Below, in pieces: positions 1 to 5,703 of a stretch of DNA of 8,580 nt. Within the stretch, counting starts at the first letter, position 1, and every line of letters begins with the position of its first letter. The stretch is from CAZOGW01 sp964579415 (GTDB lineage Bacteria > Actinomycetota > Acidimicrobiia > Spongiisociales > UBA5794), in assembly GCA_964579415.1 (NCBI GenBank), contig CAZOGW010000126.1, forward strand, positions 1 to 8,580. Reading direction: 5' to 3'. Both the position numbers and the translations under genes were made by a program. Below the pieces are notes generated by a model. That model had not been told where the DNA came from. It ran no database searches and was given only the letters and a program-made list of their open reading frames with translations.

Positions 1-375
1 GTCCCCAAGATCACCGTCATCACGCGCAAGGCCTACGGCGGCGCCTACGTGGTGATGAACTCCCGGGCGGTGCGCGCCGACCTGGTGTACGCCTGGCCGT
101 CGGCGCAGATCGCGGTGATGGGCGCCCAGGGTGCGGTCAACGTCATCCATCGCCGGGACATCACCGCCGCCGAGGACCCCGACGGCAGGCGCACCGAGCT
201 CATCGCCGAGTACGAGGACCGCTTCAACAACCCCTACCTGGCCGCCGAGAGGGGCCTCGTCGACGACGTCATCGAGCCCAGGGAGACCCGCCCCCGGCTC
301 ATCCGCGCCCTGGAGATGTTGCGCACCAAGCGCGAGACGCTGCCGCCGAAGAAGCACGGCAACATCCCGTTGTGA
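1..375 (+). CDS. Acyl-CoA carboxylase beta (carboxyltransferase) subunit, C-terminal part
   Basis: This is the 3' end of a carboxyltransferase subunit; the reading frame is open from base 1 and ends at TGA 373-375. Only 124 residues are present, whereas family members usually have a little over 500, so the gene begins left of the window. The beta subunit moves the carboxyl group from carboxybiotin to an acyl-CoA in the cytoplasm. The segment KAYGGAYVVM (codons 10-19) matches the oxyanion-hole Gly-Ala region of the second crotonase-like domain. It is followed by the typical YAWPSAQIAVMGAQGAVNV and the C-terminal KKHGNIPL. The residue two after the Gly-Ala pair is Val17. In Streptomyces coelicolor PccB this site (422) is Asp and in AccB it is Ile, and it influences acyl-CoA choice. 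Val therefore suggests an AccB-like enzyme taking acetyl-CoA as well as propionyl-CoA; this is inference. The alpha subunit gene follows 59 bases downstream. Confidence 0.95.
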   Translation, partial: VPKITVITRKAYGGAYVVMNSRAVRADLVYAWPSAQIAVMGAQGAVNVIHRRDITAAEDPDGRRTELIAEYEDRFNNPYLAAERGLVDDVIEPRETRPRLIRALEMLRTKRETLPPKKHGNIPL

Positions 376-397
376 AGAGCTCCATCCGTGCCGCCGA

Positions 398-414
398 TGC
401 CGCGCCCGGCGGCA
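398..414 (+). terminator. GC hairpin between the carboxylase subunit genes, possible weak terminator
   Basis: TGCCGC (398-403) and GCGGCA (409-414) form a perfect 6-bp stem with a 5-base loop, followed by CTGTCT. It lies 23 bases after the beta-subunit stop codon. The short stem and poor T-run make it at best a weak terminator or an mRNA end-stabilising structure; chance pairing is possible at this GC content. Confidence 0.35.
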
Positions 415-422
415 CTGTCTCG

Positions 423-428
423 TAAGCT
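423..428 (+). promoter_or_regulatory. Candidate -10 box for a leaderless alpha-subunit transcript
   Basis: TAAGCT fits the actinobacterial -10 pattern TANNNT. It ends six bases before the ATG at 435, so transcription would begin at or next to the start codon. No Shine-Dalgarno sequence precedes that ATG (the bases from 411 to 434 lack a GGAGG-like run), which agrees with leaderless translation. No convincing -35 box is seen, though -35 boxes are often weak in this group. The alpha gene could therefore be transcribed apart from the beta gene. Confidence 0.4.
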
Positions 429-434
429 GACCCG

Positions 435-2177
435 ATGCAATCCGTCCTGATAGCCAACCGCGGCGAGATCGCCGTGCGCGTCATCCGCGCCGGCCGCGAG
501 CTGGGCCTGCGCACCATCGCGGTCTATTCCGAGCTGGACCGCGACGCCCGCCATGTCGCCCTCGCCGACGAGGCGTGGAACATCGGGCCCGCCCCCGCCG
601 CCGAGTCCTACCTCAGCATCGAGCGCATCCTGGGGGCGGCCACCGCCTCGGGAGCCGAGTCGATCCATCCCGGCTACGGCTTCCTCGCCGAGAACCCCAA
701 CTTCGCCCGGGCCGTCGTCGACGCCGGGCTGGTGTGGATCGGCCCCCCCGCCGACGTGATCGCCACCATGGGCGACAAGATCGCCGCCCGCAAGGCGGCC
801 GACGCCGCCGGTGTCGCTGCGGTGCCGGGCAGCCTCGACCCGCTCGACCTGGCCGGGGTACAGGCCTGGGCCGGCGAGTTCGGCTACCCGCTCGCCATCA
901 AGGCGGCCCACGGGGGCGGCGGCAAGGGCCTCAAGGTGGTGCGCCGCGAGGAAGAACTGGAGTCCGCCTTCTCGTCCGCCGAGCGGGAGGCCGACGCCTA
1001 CTTCCGCAACCCCGAGGTCTACGTCGAGCGCTACCTGGACCGTCCCCGCCACATCGAGGCCCAGGTCTTCGCCGACACCCACGGCAACACGGTCTTCGTC
1101 GGCGATCGTGACTGCACGGTGCAGCGCCGCCACCAGAAGCTCATCGAGGAGGCGCCCGCTCCCGGCCTTTCCACCGAGGTGCGGGCAGCGCTGGGCGAGG
1201 CGGCGGTGTCGCTGGCCAAGACCGCCGGGTACGTCAACGCCGGGACCCTGGAGTTCCTCCTCTCCGGCGAGGAGTTCTTCTTCCTGGAGATGAACACCCG
1301 CATCCAGGTGGAGCACACCGTCACCGAGATGGTGACCGGCCTCGACCTGGTGAAGGAACAGTTCCGGGTGGCACGCGGCGAGCCGCTCTCCTTCGACCAG
1401 GCGCCGGTGCGGGGCCACGCCATCGAGGTCCGGGTCAACGCAGAGGATCCCGCCACCGGGTTCCTCCCCCACCCGGGCAAGATCATCGACTACATCGAGC
1501 CTTCAGGGCCGGGAGTGAGGGTCGACTCGGGGATCGTCGCCGGCAGCACCATCTCGCAGTACTACGACAACCTCATCGCCAAGCTGGTGGTGTGGGGCAC
1601 CGACCGCGAGGAGGCCGTGGCCCGCTGCCGCCGCGCCCTCTCCGAATTCACCGTCACCGGCGTGGCCACCACCATCCCGGCGGCCGCCCGCATCATCGAG
1701 ACCGACGCCTTCGCCGCCGTGGACCACCACACCAAGACGGTGGAGGACGACCTCGACTTCTCCGACCTCAAGTTCATGGGATCGCCGACGCTGCCCGAGG
1801 ACGAGGAGCGCGAGGAGCGATCCATCACCGTCGAGGTGGGCGGCCGCCGCTTCGGCGTCAAGTACTGGGCCCCCGTCATGGCCCCGATCGCCGCCGGGGG
1901 CCAGCGCCTCGCCCCGCGCCGCCGTCCCCCCAAGCTGGAGAAGCGCGAGCCCAGCGCCGCCGGAGCAGGCGTGGTCACGGCCCCGATGCAGGGCACCATC
2001 GTCAAGGTCCACAAACATGCCGGCGCCCGCGTCAACGCCGGCGACGCCCTCTGCGTGCTCGAAGCCATGAAGATGGAGAACGAGATCACCGCCCCGGCCT
2101 CGGGCGAGATCGTCGACCTCAGGGTCCAGCCGGGAGACACCGTGTCGGCAGGTGCCGTCCTCATGGTGATCCGGTAA
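435..2177 (+). CDS. Acetyl/propionyl-CoA carboxylase alpha subunit (biotin carboxylase + biotin carboxyl carrier)
   Basis: This cytoplasmic subunit carboxylates its own biotin using ATP and bicarbonate, then hands the carboxyl group to the beta subunit encoded just upstream. It has 580 residues, close to the usual size of actinobacterial AccA/AccA3-type chains. The biotin carboxylase domain (about 1-445) starts with SVLIANRGEIAVRVI. It has HPGYGFLAEN, MGDK (Lys115), the ATP-grasp glycine loop HGGGGKG (159-165) and RRHQK (His233, Lys235). Glu273, EMNTRIQVEH (Glu285, Asn287, Arg289, Glu293) and Arg333 fill the expected metal, ATP and catalytic positions. A short linker (about 450-505), rich in Asp/Glu and then Arg/Pro, contains a small beta segment, ITVEVGGRRFGVKYW, resembling the subunit-contact region. 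The biotinyl domain (about 512-580) carries EAMKMEN with the biotin acceptor Lys546. ATG 435 begins exactly at the conserved N-terminus. Whether acetyl- or propionyl-CoA is the main substrate depends on the beta subunit. Confidence 0.96.
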   Translation: MQSVLIANRGEIAVRVIRAGRELGLRTIAVYSELDRDARHVALADEAWNIGPAPAAESYLSIERILGAATASGAESIHPGYGFLAENPNFARAVVDAGLVWIGPPADVIATMGDKIAARKAADAAGVAAVPGSLDPLDLAGVQAWAGEFGYPLAIKAAHGGGGKGLKVVRREEELESAFSSAEREADAYFRNPEVYVERYLDRPRHIEAQVFADTHGNTVFVGDRDCTVQRRHQKLIEEAPAPGLSTEVRAALGEAAVSLAKTAGYVNAGTLEFLLSGEEFFFLEMNTRIQVEHTVTEMVTGLDLVKEQFRVARGEPLSFDQAPVRGHAIEVRVNAEDPATGFLPHPGKIIDYIEPSGPGVRVDSGIVAGSTISQYYDNLIAKLVVWGTDREEAVARCRRALSEFTVTGVATTIPAAARIIETDAFAAVDHHTKTVEDDLDFSDLKFMGSPTLPEDEEREERSITVEVGGRRFGVKYWAPVMAPIAAGGQRLAPRRRPPKLEKREPSAAGAGVVTAPMQGTIVKVHKHAGARVNAGDALCVLEAMKMENEITAPASGEIVDLRVQPGDTVSAGAVLMVIR

Positions 2178-2186
2178 CAGGCTCTC

Positions 2187-2204
2187 GCCCCGGTCGAAAG
2201 GGGC
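2187..2204. terminator. First hairpin after the carboxylase alpha gene
   Basis: GCCCC (2187-2191) pairs with GGGGC (2200-2204) around an 8-base loop, ten bases after the stop codon at 2177. It lies just before a much stronger hairpin and probably helps it to end rightward transcription. The stem is short, so alone it would be weak evidence. Confidence 0.35.
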
Positions 2205-2209
2205 AGCCC

Positions 2210-2239
2210 GGGGGAGGGGGACGGCGCTCCCCCTCCCCT
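2210..2239. terminator. Strong bidirectional terminator between convergent genes
   Basis: The left arm 2211-2221 (GGGGAGGGGGA) and right arm 2228-2238 form a perfect 11-bp stem around the 6-base loop CGGCGC; a G-T pair at 2210/2239 extends it. It sits between the alpha-subunit stop (2177) and the protease stop (2258, opposite strand), so one structure can serve both genes. There is no T-run, as is common for terminators in high-GC actinobacteria. Confidence 0.75.
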
Positions 2240-2257
2240 CAGTCATCCTGCGACGGA

Positions 2258-5200
2258 TCAGGGACGGACCCGCAGCATGAGCATCTCCGTCTCCCGGGTG
2301 GCGGCGCCGCGGGCCCCCGGTCCCCGGTCGGCGTTGGTGAAGAGAAGTAGCCCCAATTCGGCGGTGGCACCCGCCACCTGGCCGTGGTCGCTCACGGTCA
2401 TCTTCGCCGTCGACTGCGGACCGACATCGACCGAACCGGCGCGATAACGCTCTCCTCCGGGGACGATGCTCAGGTTGGTCATGGCGTCCTCCATGAACTC
2501 GTAATACCCGTAGAAGTCGCGTGCGAAGAAGTCCGCATCGACCCTGGTCGTCCCCAGGTCGGTGGCACCCAGGCCCACCTGCTCGGCACACACGCGGAGC
2601 ACGGTGTTGCGGGTATTGGTGGCGTGCTCGGCGAAGAACAGCGCCGAGAGGCCACCGGTGGACAGGTTGGTGACGATGGTGGCCTGGCGGCCGTCGAAGC
2701 CCGCCCCGGCGGCGAAGTCGAAGTTGCGCACCCTGAAGTCATCGGTCCCGTCCCGGTCGGTGTCGAGCCACACCTCGTGCTGCAGGGTCGCCAGGTTGCT
2801 CAGGGGCCGGTGCAGGCTGAAGGCGAACGCCCAGACGAACGAGGGGTTCGGAGAACAGAACCCGGCGGGGACCTCGGTGGTGCTGACCCCCACCGCGTGG
2901 AGATCAGGCACCGGGCGCAACCCTGCCGGCGGTCCAGGGGGACGCTTGCCACTGCGTGCCAGGAAGGCGAAAGCATCGACCTGCCCCGTCCCCACACCTT
3001 TGTTGTCGAGCACCGCCTCGGTGTGAGCCATGCCCTGAAAGGCCAGCTCATCGGGTGCGGAGACGGAGGCCTCCTTCCTCGGCAGCACGTGCCAAGGCAG
3101 GTGGATCGGCGCCGAGCCGTCATCAAGCACGATGTAGCCGTCGTATTCGTTGGTATCGAGGGCGGCGGGATCGATCGCATCGGGGCCCGAGCTCATGTGG
3201 TTGCCCGGCAGCAGGTCGCCGCGGATGGTGACCGTCACCCGGACCACTGCGTCGCTCCCGGCAGGGACGGAGACCTGGCTCGGCGCCGTCACCGTGACCG
3301 CCGGATCGGCCGCGTCTTCGGCGAAACGGAACGTCGGCGTCACCTGGTACACCCGGGGCGTGGCGGAATAGTTGCGCACCCGTACGTCCTTACGCACCGT
3401 GTGACTGGGCCTCGCCATCGGGACCAGGCCGAAGCTCAGCGCCCCCGCCCCGGTGGCGTCGTCCCATGCCGCTGCCGGGGTGGACACGGCACGATCGACG
3501 CGCAGCTCGCCGCCTCCGATGCGACTGATCGGTGCCAGCCTTCCCGAGAACGGATCGTCGAGGATCTCGGTGGTGGCGGTGTTCATCAGCCGTGCCTTGA
3601 CCTCGTGAGGTGCCAGACCCGGCTCGGCCTGCAGCAGCAGCGCGGCCGCGCCGGCGACCATGGGTGCTGCCCCCGACGTGCCGGCGAAGGGCTCAGTCTC
3701 GACACCGGTGCCGACTCGAGCCGATCGGGACACGCCAGGGGCCCCGATCTCGGGTTTGATGGCGTTGAGCTGCTGCGACGGCCCGCGTGACGAGCCGCTG
3801 AACATCTGACCCACCAGCGAGGCCTGCCGTCCCGGGTCGAGGACGCCGGCTCCGCCGCCCGAGGCGATCGCCGCCTTGATGGCGCCTGCGTCGACCTGGC
3901 TGATGATGTAGGCCGGGGCGATGATGGGTCGGTCGCCGCCGTCGCCGCCGGAGATGGGTGGGCCGGGTGCGTTCAGCCCGATGATGGTGGCCAGCCCTCC
4001 GGCGAGGGACACGTTGCGAGCCTTGAGCGTGAAGTTGCACACGCCACGGTCGACGAGGACGATCCTCCCCCCGAGTGAGCCGGGTGCGAACTCCTCGCAC
4101 CCGAGGAGGTTGCCCCCGGCGCCGTCCGCGTACTGCACCGGTGCGCTGATGGCCCCGGTGAGGGGCGGCGCCCATGTCTGCTCCACGGCAAGGTAGGCCT
4201 GCCCGTCGACATCGATGGTCTGCAGGGCGGCGTACGGGGCCTGGGTCTGGGCCACCGAGAGGGCGCTCGGCGCCACCGAGGGCGAGGCGACGATGTAGAA
4301 CGGCAGGTGCCCCCCGTTGCCGGCGGAAGCCACCGTCAGCGCCCCGAGGGCGGAGGCGTTCTCGACAGCCAGGATCACGGCGTCATCCAGAGGCTGGCCG
4401 AAGCCGTGTCCCAGCGAGAGGTTGATGATGTCGACGGCGTCGGAGGGGTCCCCGTCGTTGTCGGGGTCCAGGGCGAAGTCGATGGCCTGGATCACCGCCA
4501 TACCGGAGCACGTGAACGGAGTGATCGACGAGCACACCTTGAGGCCGTACAGCGACGCGCCGGGAGCCACACCCTGCGCACCGGCGAGGATGTCAGCCAC
4601 GTGAGTGCCATGACCGGCCGCCGGCCCGGAGTCGTCGAGCGGGTCCGGGTCCGGCGCCTCCGCCGGGGCGCCGGCGCCACCGGTCCACTGGGAGCCGACG
4701 AAGTCGTACCCGCCGATCACCTTGGCGGTCGGGAAGGTCCCCGGCTCGATGACGGTGGGGTCGTTACCGGCGTAGTCTGCGGGATCACCCGATCCGCCGA
4801 GGGCGGCATGGTGGTAGTCGATGCCGGTGTCGATGACCGCGACCCGCACCCCGGATCCGTCGAGGCCGAGATCGTGCACGGCGCTCGCACCGACGTGAGG
4901 GACGGTGTCGGGGAGCATGAGCTGGTAGTCCCCCAGGGGCACGATGCTCTCCACGGCGGGATCCCCGGCCAACTGCTCGAGGGTCTCGCCGGTCGCCTTG
5001 ACGAAGACGGCGTTGAGGGCGACCTGTGTCGCCGCGAGGACCTTCGCCGAGGTGTCGATGCGTCGGAGACGATCGATCATGGCGGCCTGTTGCACCTTGA
5101 TCGTCCGCGCCGTCGCCGCCGCATCGGCATTGGCCGCACGCTCGGAGACCGACGGTGCGCTGAGCCGGATCATCACCCGGTGACGTGCCGCGAGGCTATC

Positions 5201-5401
5201 ACCCCGCGCCCGGTCGAGGTGGGGATCCGACCCGGCGACGGCGAGGGGCGACGGCAAGGCGAGCCCGGCGAGACGCTCGAGCGCCTGCCCGTCGGTGAGG
5301 CGTTGCGCGCCGGTATCCCCGGGACCGGCCATCGCCGCCGGCGCAAGGCAGGCGGCGGCAAAGGTGGCGATGACGAGAAGCGAGACGATACGTCTGGACA
5401 T
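2258..5401 (-). CDS. Secreted subtilisin-like (S8) serine protease with PA domain
   Basis: This gene encodes a predicted exported endopeptidase of 1047 residues, larger than bacillopeptidase Vpr-type enzymes. ATG 5401 is chosen because AAGGAGG (5411-5417) lies 9 bases upstream and the protein then opens with a signal peptide: MSRR, a hydrophobic core, and an AMA-type cleavage site near residue 25. An in-frame ATG at 5440 would add 13 non-signal residues. An I9-like propeptide spans about 73-160. The catalytic domain has Asp191 (VIDTGIDYHH), His264 (GHGTHVA), oxyanion Asn362 (ASAGNGG) and Ser576 (GTSGAAPMVAG). A PA domain (about 395-515) is inserted between Asn362 and Ser576, including GRIVLVDRGVCNF. 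A Fn3-like beta region follows (about 665-780), then about 265 residues I cannot assign, with an Asp-rich DTDRDGTDD (880-888) that may bind calcium. Six cysteines after the signal peptide (290/298, 435/455, 849/938) could form disulfides. No LPXTG motif or C-terminal membrane helix is seen, so it is probably released. The substrate is unknown. Confidence 0.93.
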   Translation of the reverse strand: MSRRIVSLLVIATFAAACLAPAAMAGPGDTGAQRLTDGQALERLAGLALPSPLAVAGSDPHLDRARGDSLAARHRVMIRLSAPSVSERAANADAAATARTIKVQQAAMIDRLRRIDTSAKVLAATQVALNAVFVKATGETLEQLAGDPAVESIVPLGDYQLMLPDTVPHVGASAVHDLGLDGSGVRVAVIDTGIDYHHAALGGSGDPADYAGNDPTVIEPGTFPTAKVIGGYDFVGSQWTGGAGAPAEAPDPDPLDDSGPAAGHGTHVADILAGAQGVAPGASLYGLKVCSSITPFTCSGMAVIQAIDFALDPDNDGDPSDAVDIINLSLGHGFGQPLDDAVILAVENASALGALTVASAGNGGHLPFYIVASPSVAPSALSVAQTQAPYAALQTIDVDGQAYLAVEQTWAPPLTGAISAPVQYADGAGGNLLGCEEFAPGSLGGRIVLVDRGVCNFTLKARNVSLAGGLATIIGLNAPGPPISGGDGGDRPIIAPAYIISQVDAGAIKAAIASGGGAGVLDPGRQASLVGQMFSGSSRGPSQQLNAIKPEIGAPGVSRSARVGTGVETEPFAGTSGAAPMVAGAAALLLQAEPGLAPHEVKARLMNTATTEILDDPFSGRLAPISRIGGGELRVDRAVSTPAAAWDDATGAGALSFGLVPMARPSHTVRKDVRVRNYSATPRVYQVTPTFRFAEDAADPAVTVTAPSQVSVPAGSDAVVRVTVTIRGDLLPGNHMSSGPDAIDPAALDTNEYDGYIVLDDGSAPIHLPWHVLPRKEASVSAPDELAFQGMAHTEAVLDNKGVGTGQVDAFAFLARSGKRPPGPPAGLRPVPDLHAVGVSTTEVPAGFCSPNPSFVWAFAFSLHRPLSNLATLQHEVWLDTDRDGTDDFRVRNFDFAAGAGFDGRQATIVTNLSTGGLSALFFAEHATNTRNTVLRVCAEQVGLGATDLGTTRVDADFFARDFYGYYEFMEDAMTNLSIVPGGERYRAGSVDVGPQSTAKMTVSDHGQVAGATAELGLLLFTNADRGPGARGAATRETEMLMLRVRP

Positions 5402-5410
5402 GGTGGGCCC

Positions 5411-5417
5411 CCTCCTT
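5411..5417 (-). promoter_or_regulatory. Ribosome binding site of the protease gene
   Basis: On the minus strand the sequence reads AAGGAGG, a perfect anti-16S match, with a 9-base spacer to the ATG at 5401. It decides the start codon in favour of 5401 over the in-frame ATG at 5440, which lies upstream of this site. Confidence 0.85.
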
Positions 5418-5429
5418 CGCGCGGTCCCA

Positions 5430-5457
5430 CCCGAGCACACCGCTCGGGCACCCGAGC
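5430..5457. repeat. Three alternating 7-base arms forming two overlapping inverted repeats
   Basis: CCCGAGC (5430-5436), GCTCGGG (5442-5448) and CCCGAGC (5451-5457) alternate in direction. The middle arm can pair with either neighbour: 7 bp with a 5-base loop to the left, or 6 bp with a 4-base loop to the right. In DNA the right pair is a 16-base palindrome with a 2-base centre, like a dimer-binding operator. The group lies about 30-55 bases upstream of the protease ATG, just beyond its ribosome binding site. Confidence 0.6.
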
Positions 5458-5463
5458 CTCATC

Positions 5464-5483
5464 GGCCGGGTCTCCACCCGGCC
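5464..5483. repeat. 8-bp perfect inverted repeat in the protease leader
   Basis: GGCCGGGT (5464-5471) and ACCCGGCC (5476-5483) are perfect complements with a 4-base centre CTCC. In the protease mRNA this would be a stable hairpin about 60-80 bases upstream of the start codon. No T-run follows on either strand, so it does not look like a normal terminator. Confidence 0.6.
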
Positions 5484-5497
5484 CGGCCGGCCCGGTT

Positions 5498-5524
5498 GGG
5501 CCGACCGCCTCGGAGGCTCGGCCC
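5498..5524. repeat. 11-bp interrupted inverted repeat in the protease leader
   Basis: GGGCCGA (5498-5504) pairs with TCGGCCC (5518-5524). Inside it GCCT (5507-5510) pairs with AGGC (5514-5517) around a CGG loop, and two unpaired C bases (5505-5506) form a bulge. If protease transcription starts near 5521, this hairpin would form at the very 5' end of the mRNA. Confidence 0.55.
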
Positions 5525-5527
5525 GAA

Positions 5528-5533
5528 AACCTA
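5528..5533 (-). promoter_or_regulatory. Candidate -10 box of the protease promoter
   Basis: On the minus strand this reads TAGGTT, matching TANNNT, in one of the few A/T-containing patches of the gap. Seventeen bases upstream is TGGCGA, only a 3-of-6 match to TTGACA. It would place the transcript start near 5521 and give a leader of about 120 bases containing all three protease-side repeats. This rests on a short motif alone. Confidence 0.25.
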
Positions 5534-5651
5534 TGCCACGCGCACCGCGCTCGCCACGATGAAATCCCTAGTTGCGCGTCCGGCCGCCTCGGTCGTGAAG
5601 TACATCCTGGGATGCCCGGTGATCCTCGGCGTGGCCGACCGGCCTATGAGG

Positions 5652-5675
5652 GCTCGGCGACGACAGTCGCCGGGC
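5652..5675. repeat. 10-bp inverted repeat just upstream of the LuxR regulator gene
   Basis: GCTCGGCGAC (5652-5661) pairs with GTCGCCGGGC (5666-5675) around the 4-base centre GACA, with one G-T mismatch pair. It ends 28 bases before the ATG at 5704. Position and symmetry suit an operator for a dimeric regulator, possibly the downstream LuxR protein itself, or a hairpin in its leader. Confidence 0.55.
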
Positions 5676-5703
5676 GGCTCGCATCCGGCAGCTCTCGCTC
5701 GGT

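Larger units (their letters stand above)
5402..5703. other. Divergent intergenic region between protease and LuxR regulator
   Basis: These 302 bases carry no credible gene. They must contain the promoters of both the leftward protease gene and the rightward regulator gene. The region is unusually rich in inverted repeats: 5430-5457, 5464-5483, 5498-5524 and 5652-5675. The hexamer GCTCGG or its complement occurs six times, at 5431, 5442, 5452, 5516, 5652 and 5697. The stretch 5525-5651 is plainer and holds the few A/T-rich bases (5526-5534, 5559-5573). No mobile element ends are seen. Confidence 0.7.

Noticed and set aside
234..1472. A 412-codon open frame on the minus strand across the carboxylase genes
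   Set aside because: It is antisense to two well-conserved carboxylase genes; its sequence is low in complexity, rich in Gly, Val and Leu, without domain motifs. Long antisense frames are usual at high GC.
1503..2591. A 362-codon minus-strand frame running from the protease end into the alpha gene
   Set aside because: It overlaps the biotin carrier coding region, the terminator and the protease end in another frame. Its composition is that of a GC shadow and it has no ribosome binding site or motif.
2384..3790. A 468-codon plus-strand frame opposite the protease gene
   Set aside because: It is the antisense of the protease coding strand; the product is rich in Arg, Gly and His with no recognisable fold, while the protease frame has clear conserved domains.
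5402..5440. N-terminal extension of the protease to the ATG at 5440
   Set aside because: It would add 13 Arg/Gly-rich residues before the signal peptide and bury the perfect Shine-Dalgarno sequence at 5411-5417 inside the gene.
5485..5492. GGCCGGCC palindrome as a possible operator
   Set aside because: Such 8-base GC palindromes are frequent by chance at this composition, and it overlaps the flank of a better-supported inverted repeat.
5572..5606. TTGCGC (5572-5577) with TACATC (5601-5606) as a plus-strand promoter for the regulator
   Set aside because: The spacer would be 23 bases, too long for a normal sigma-70-type promoter, and TACATC does not fit TANNNT.
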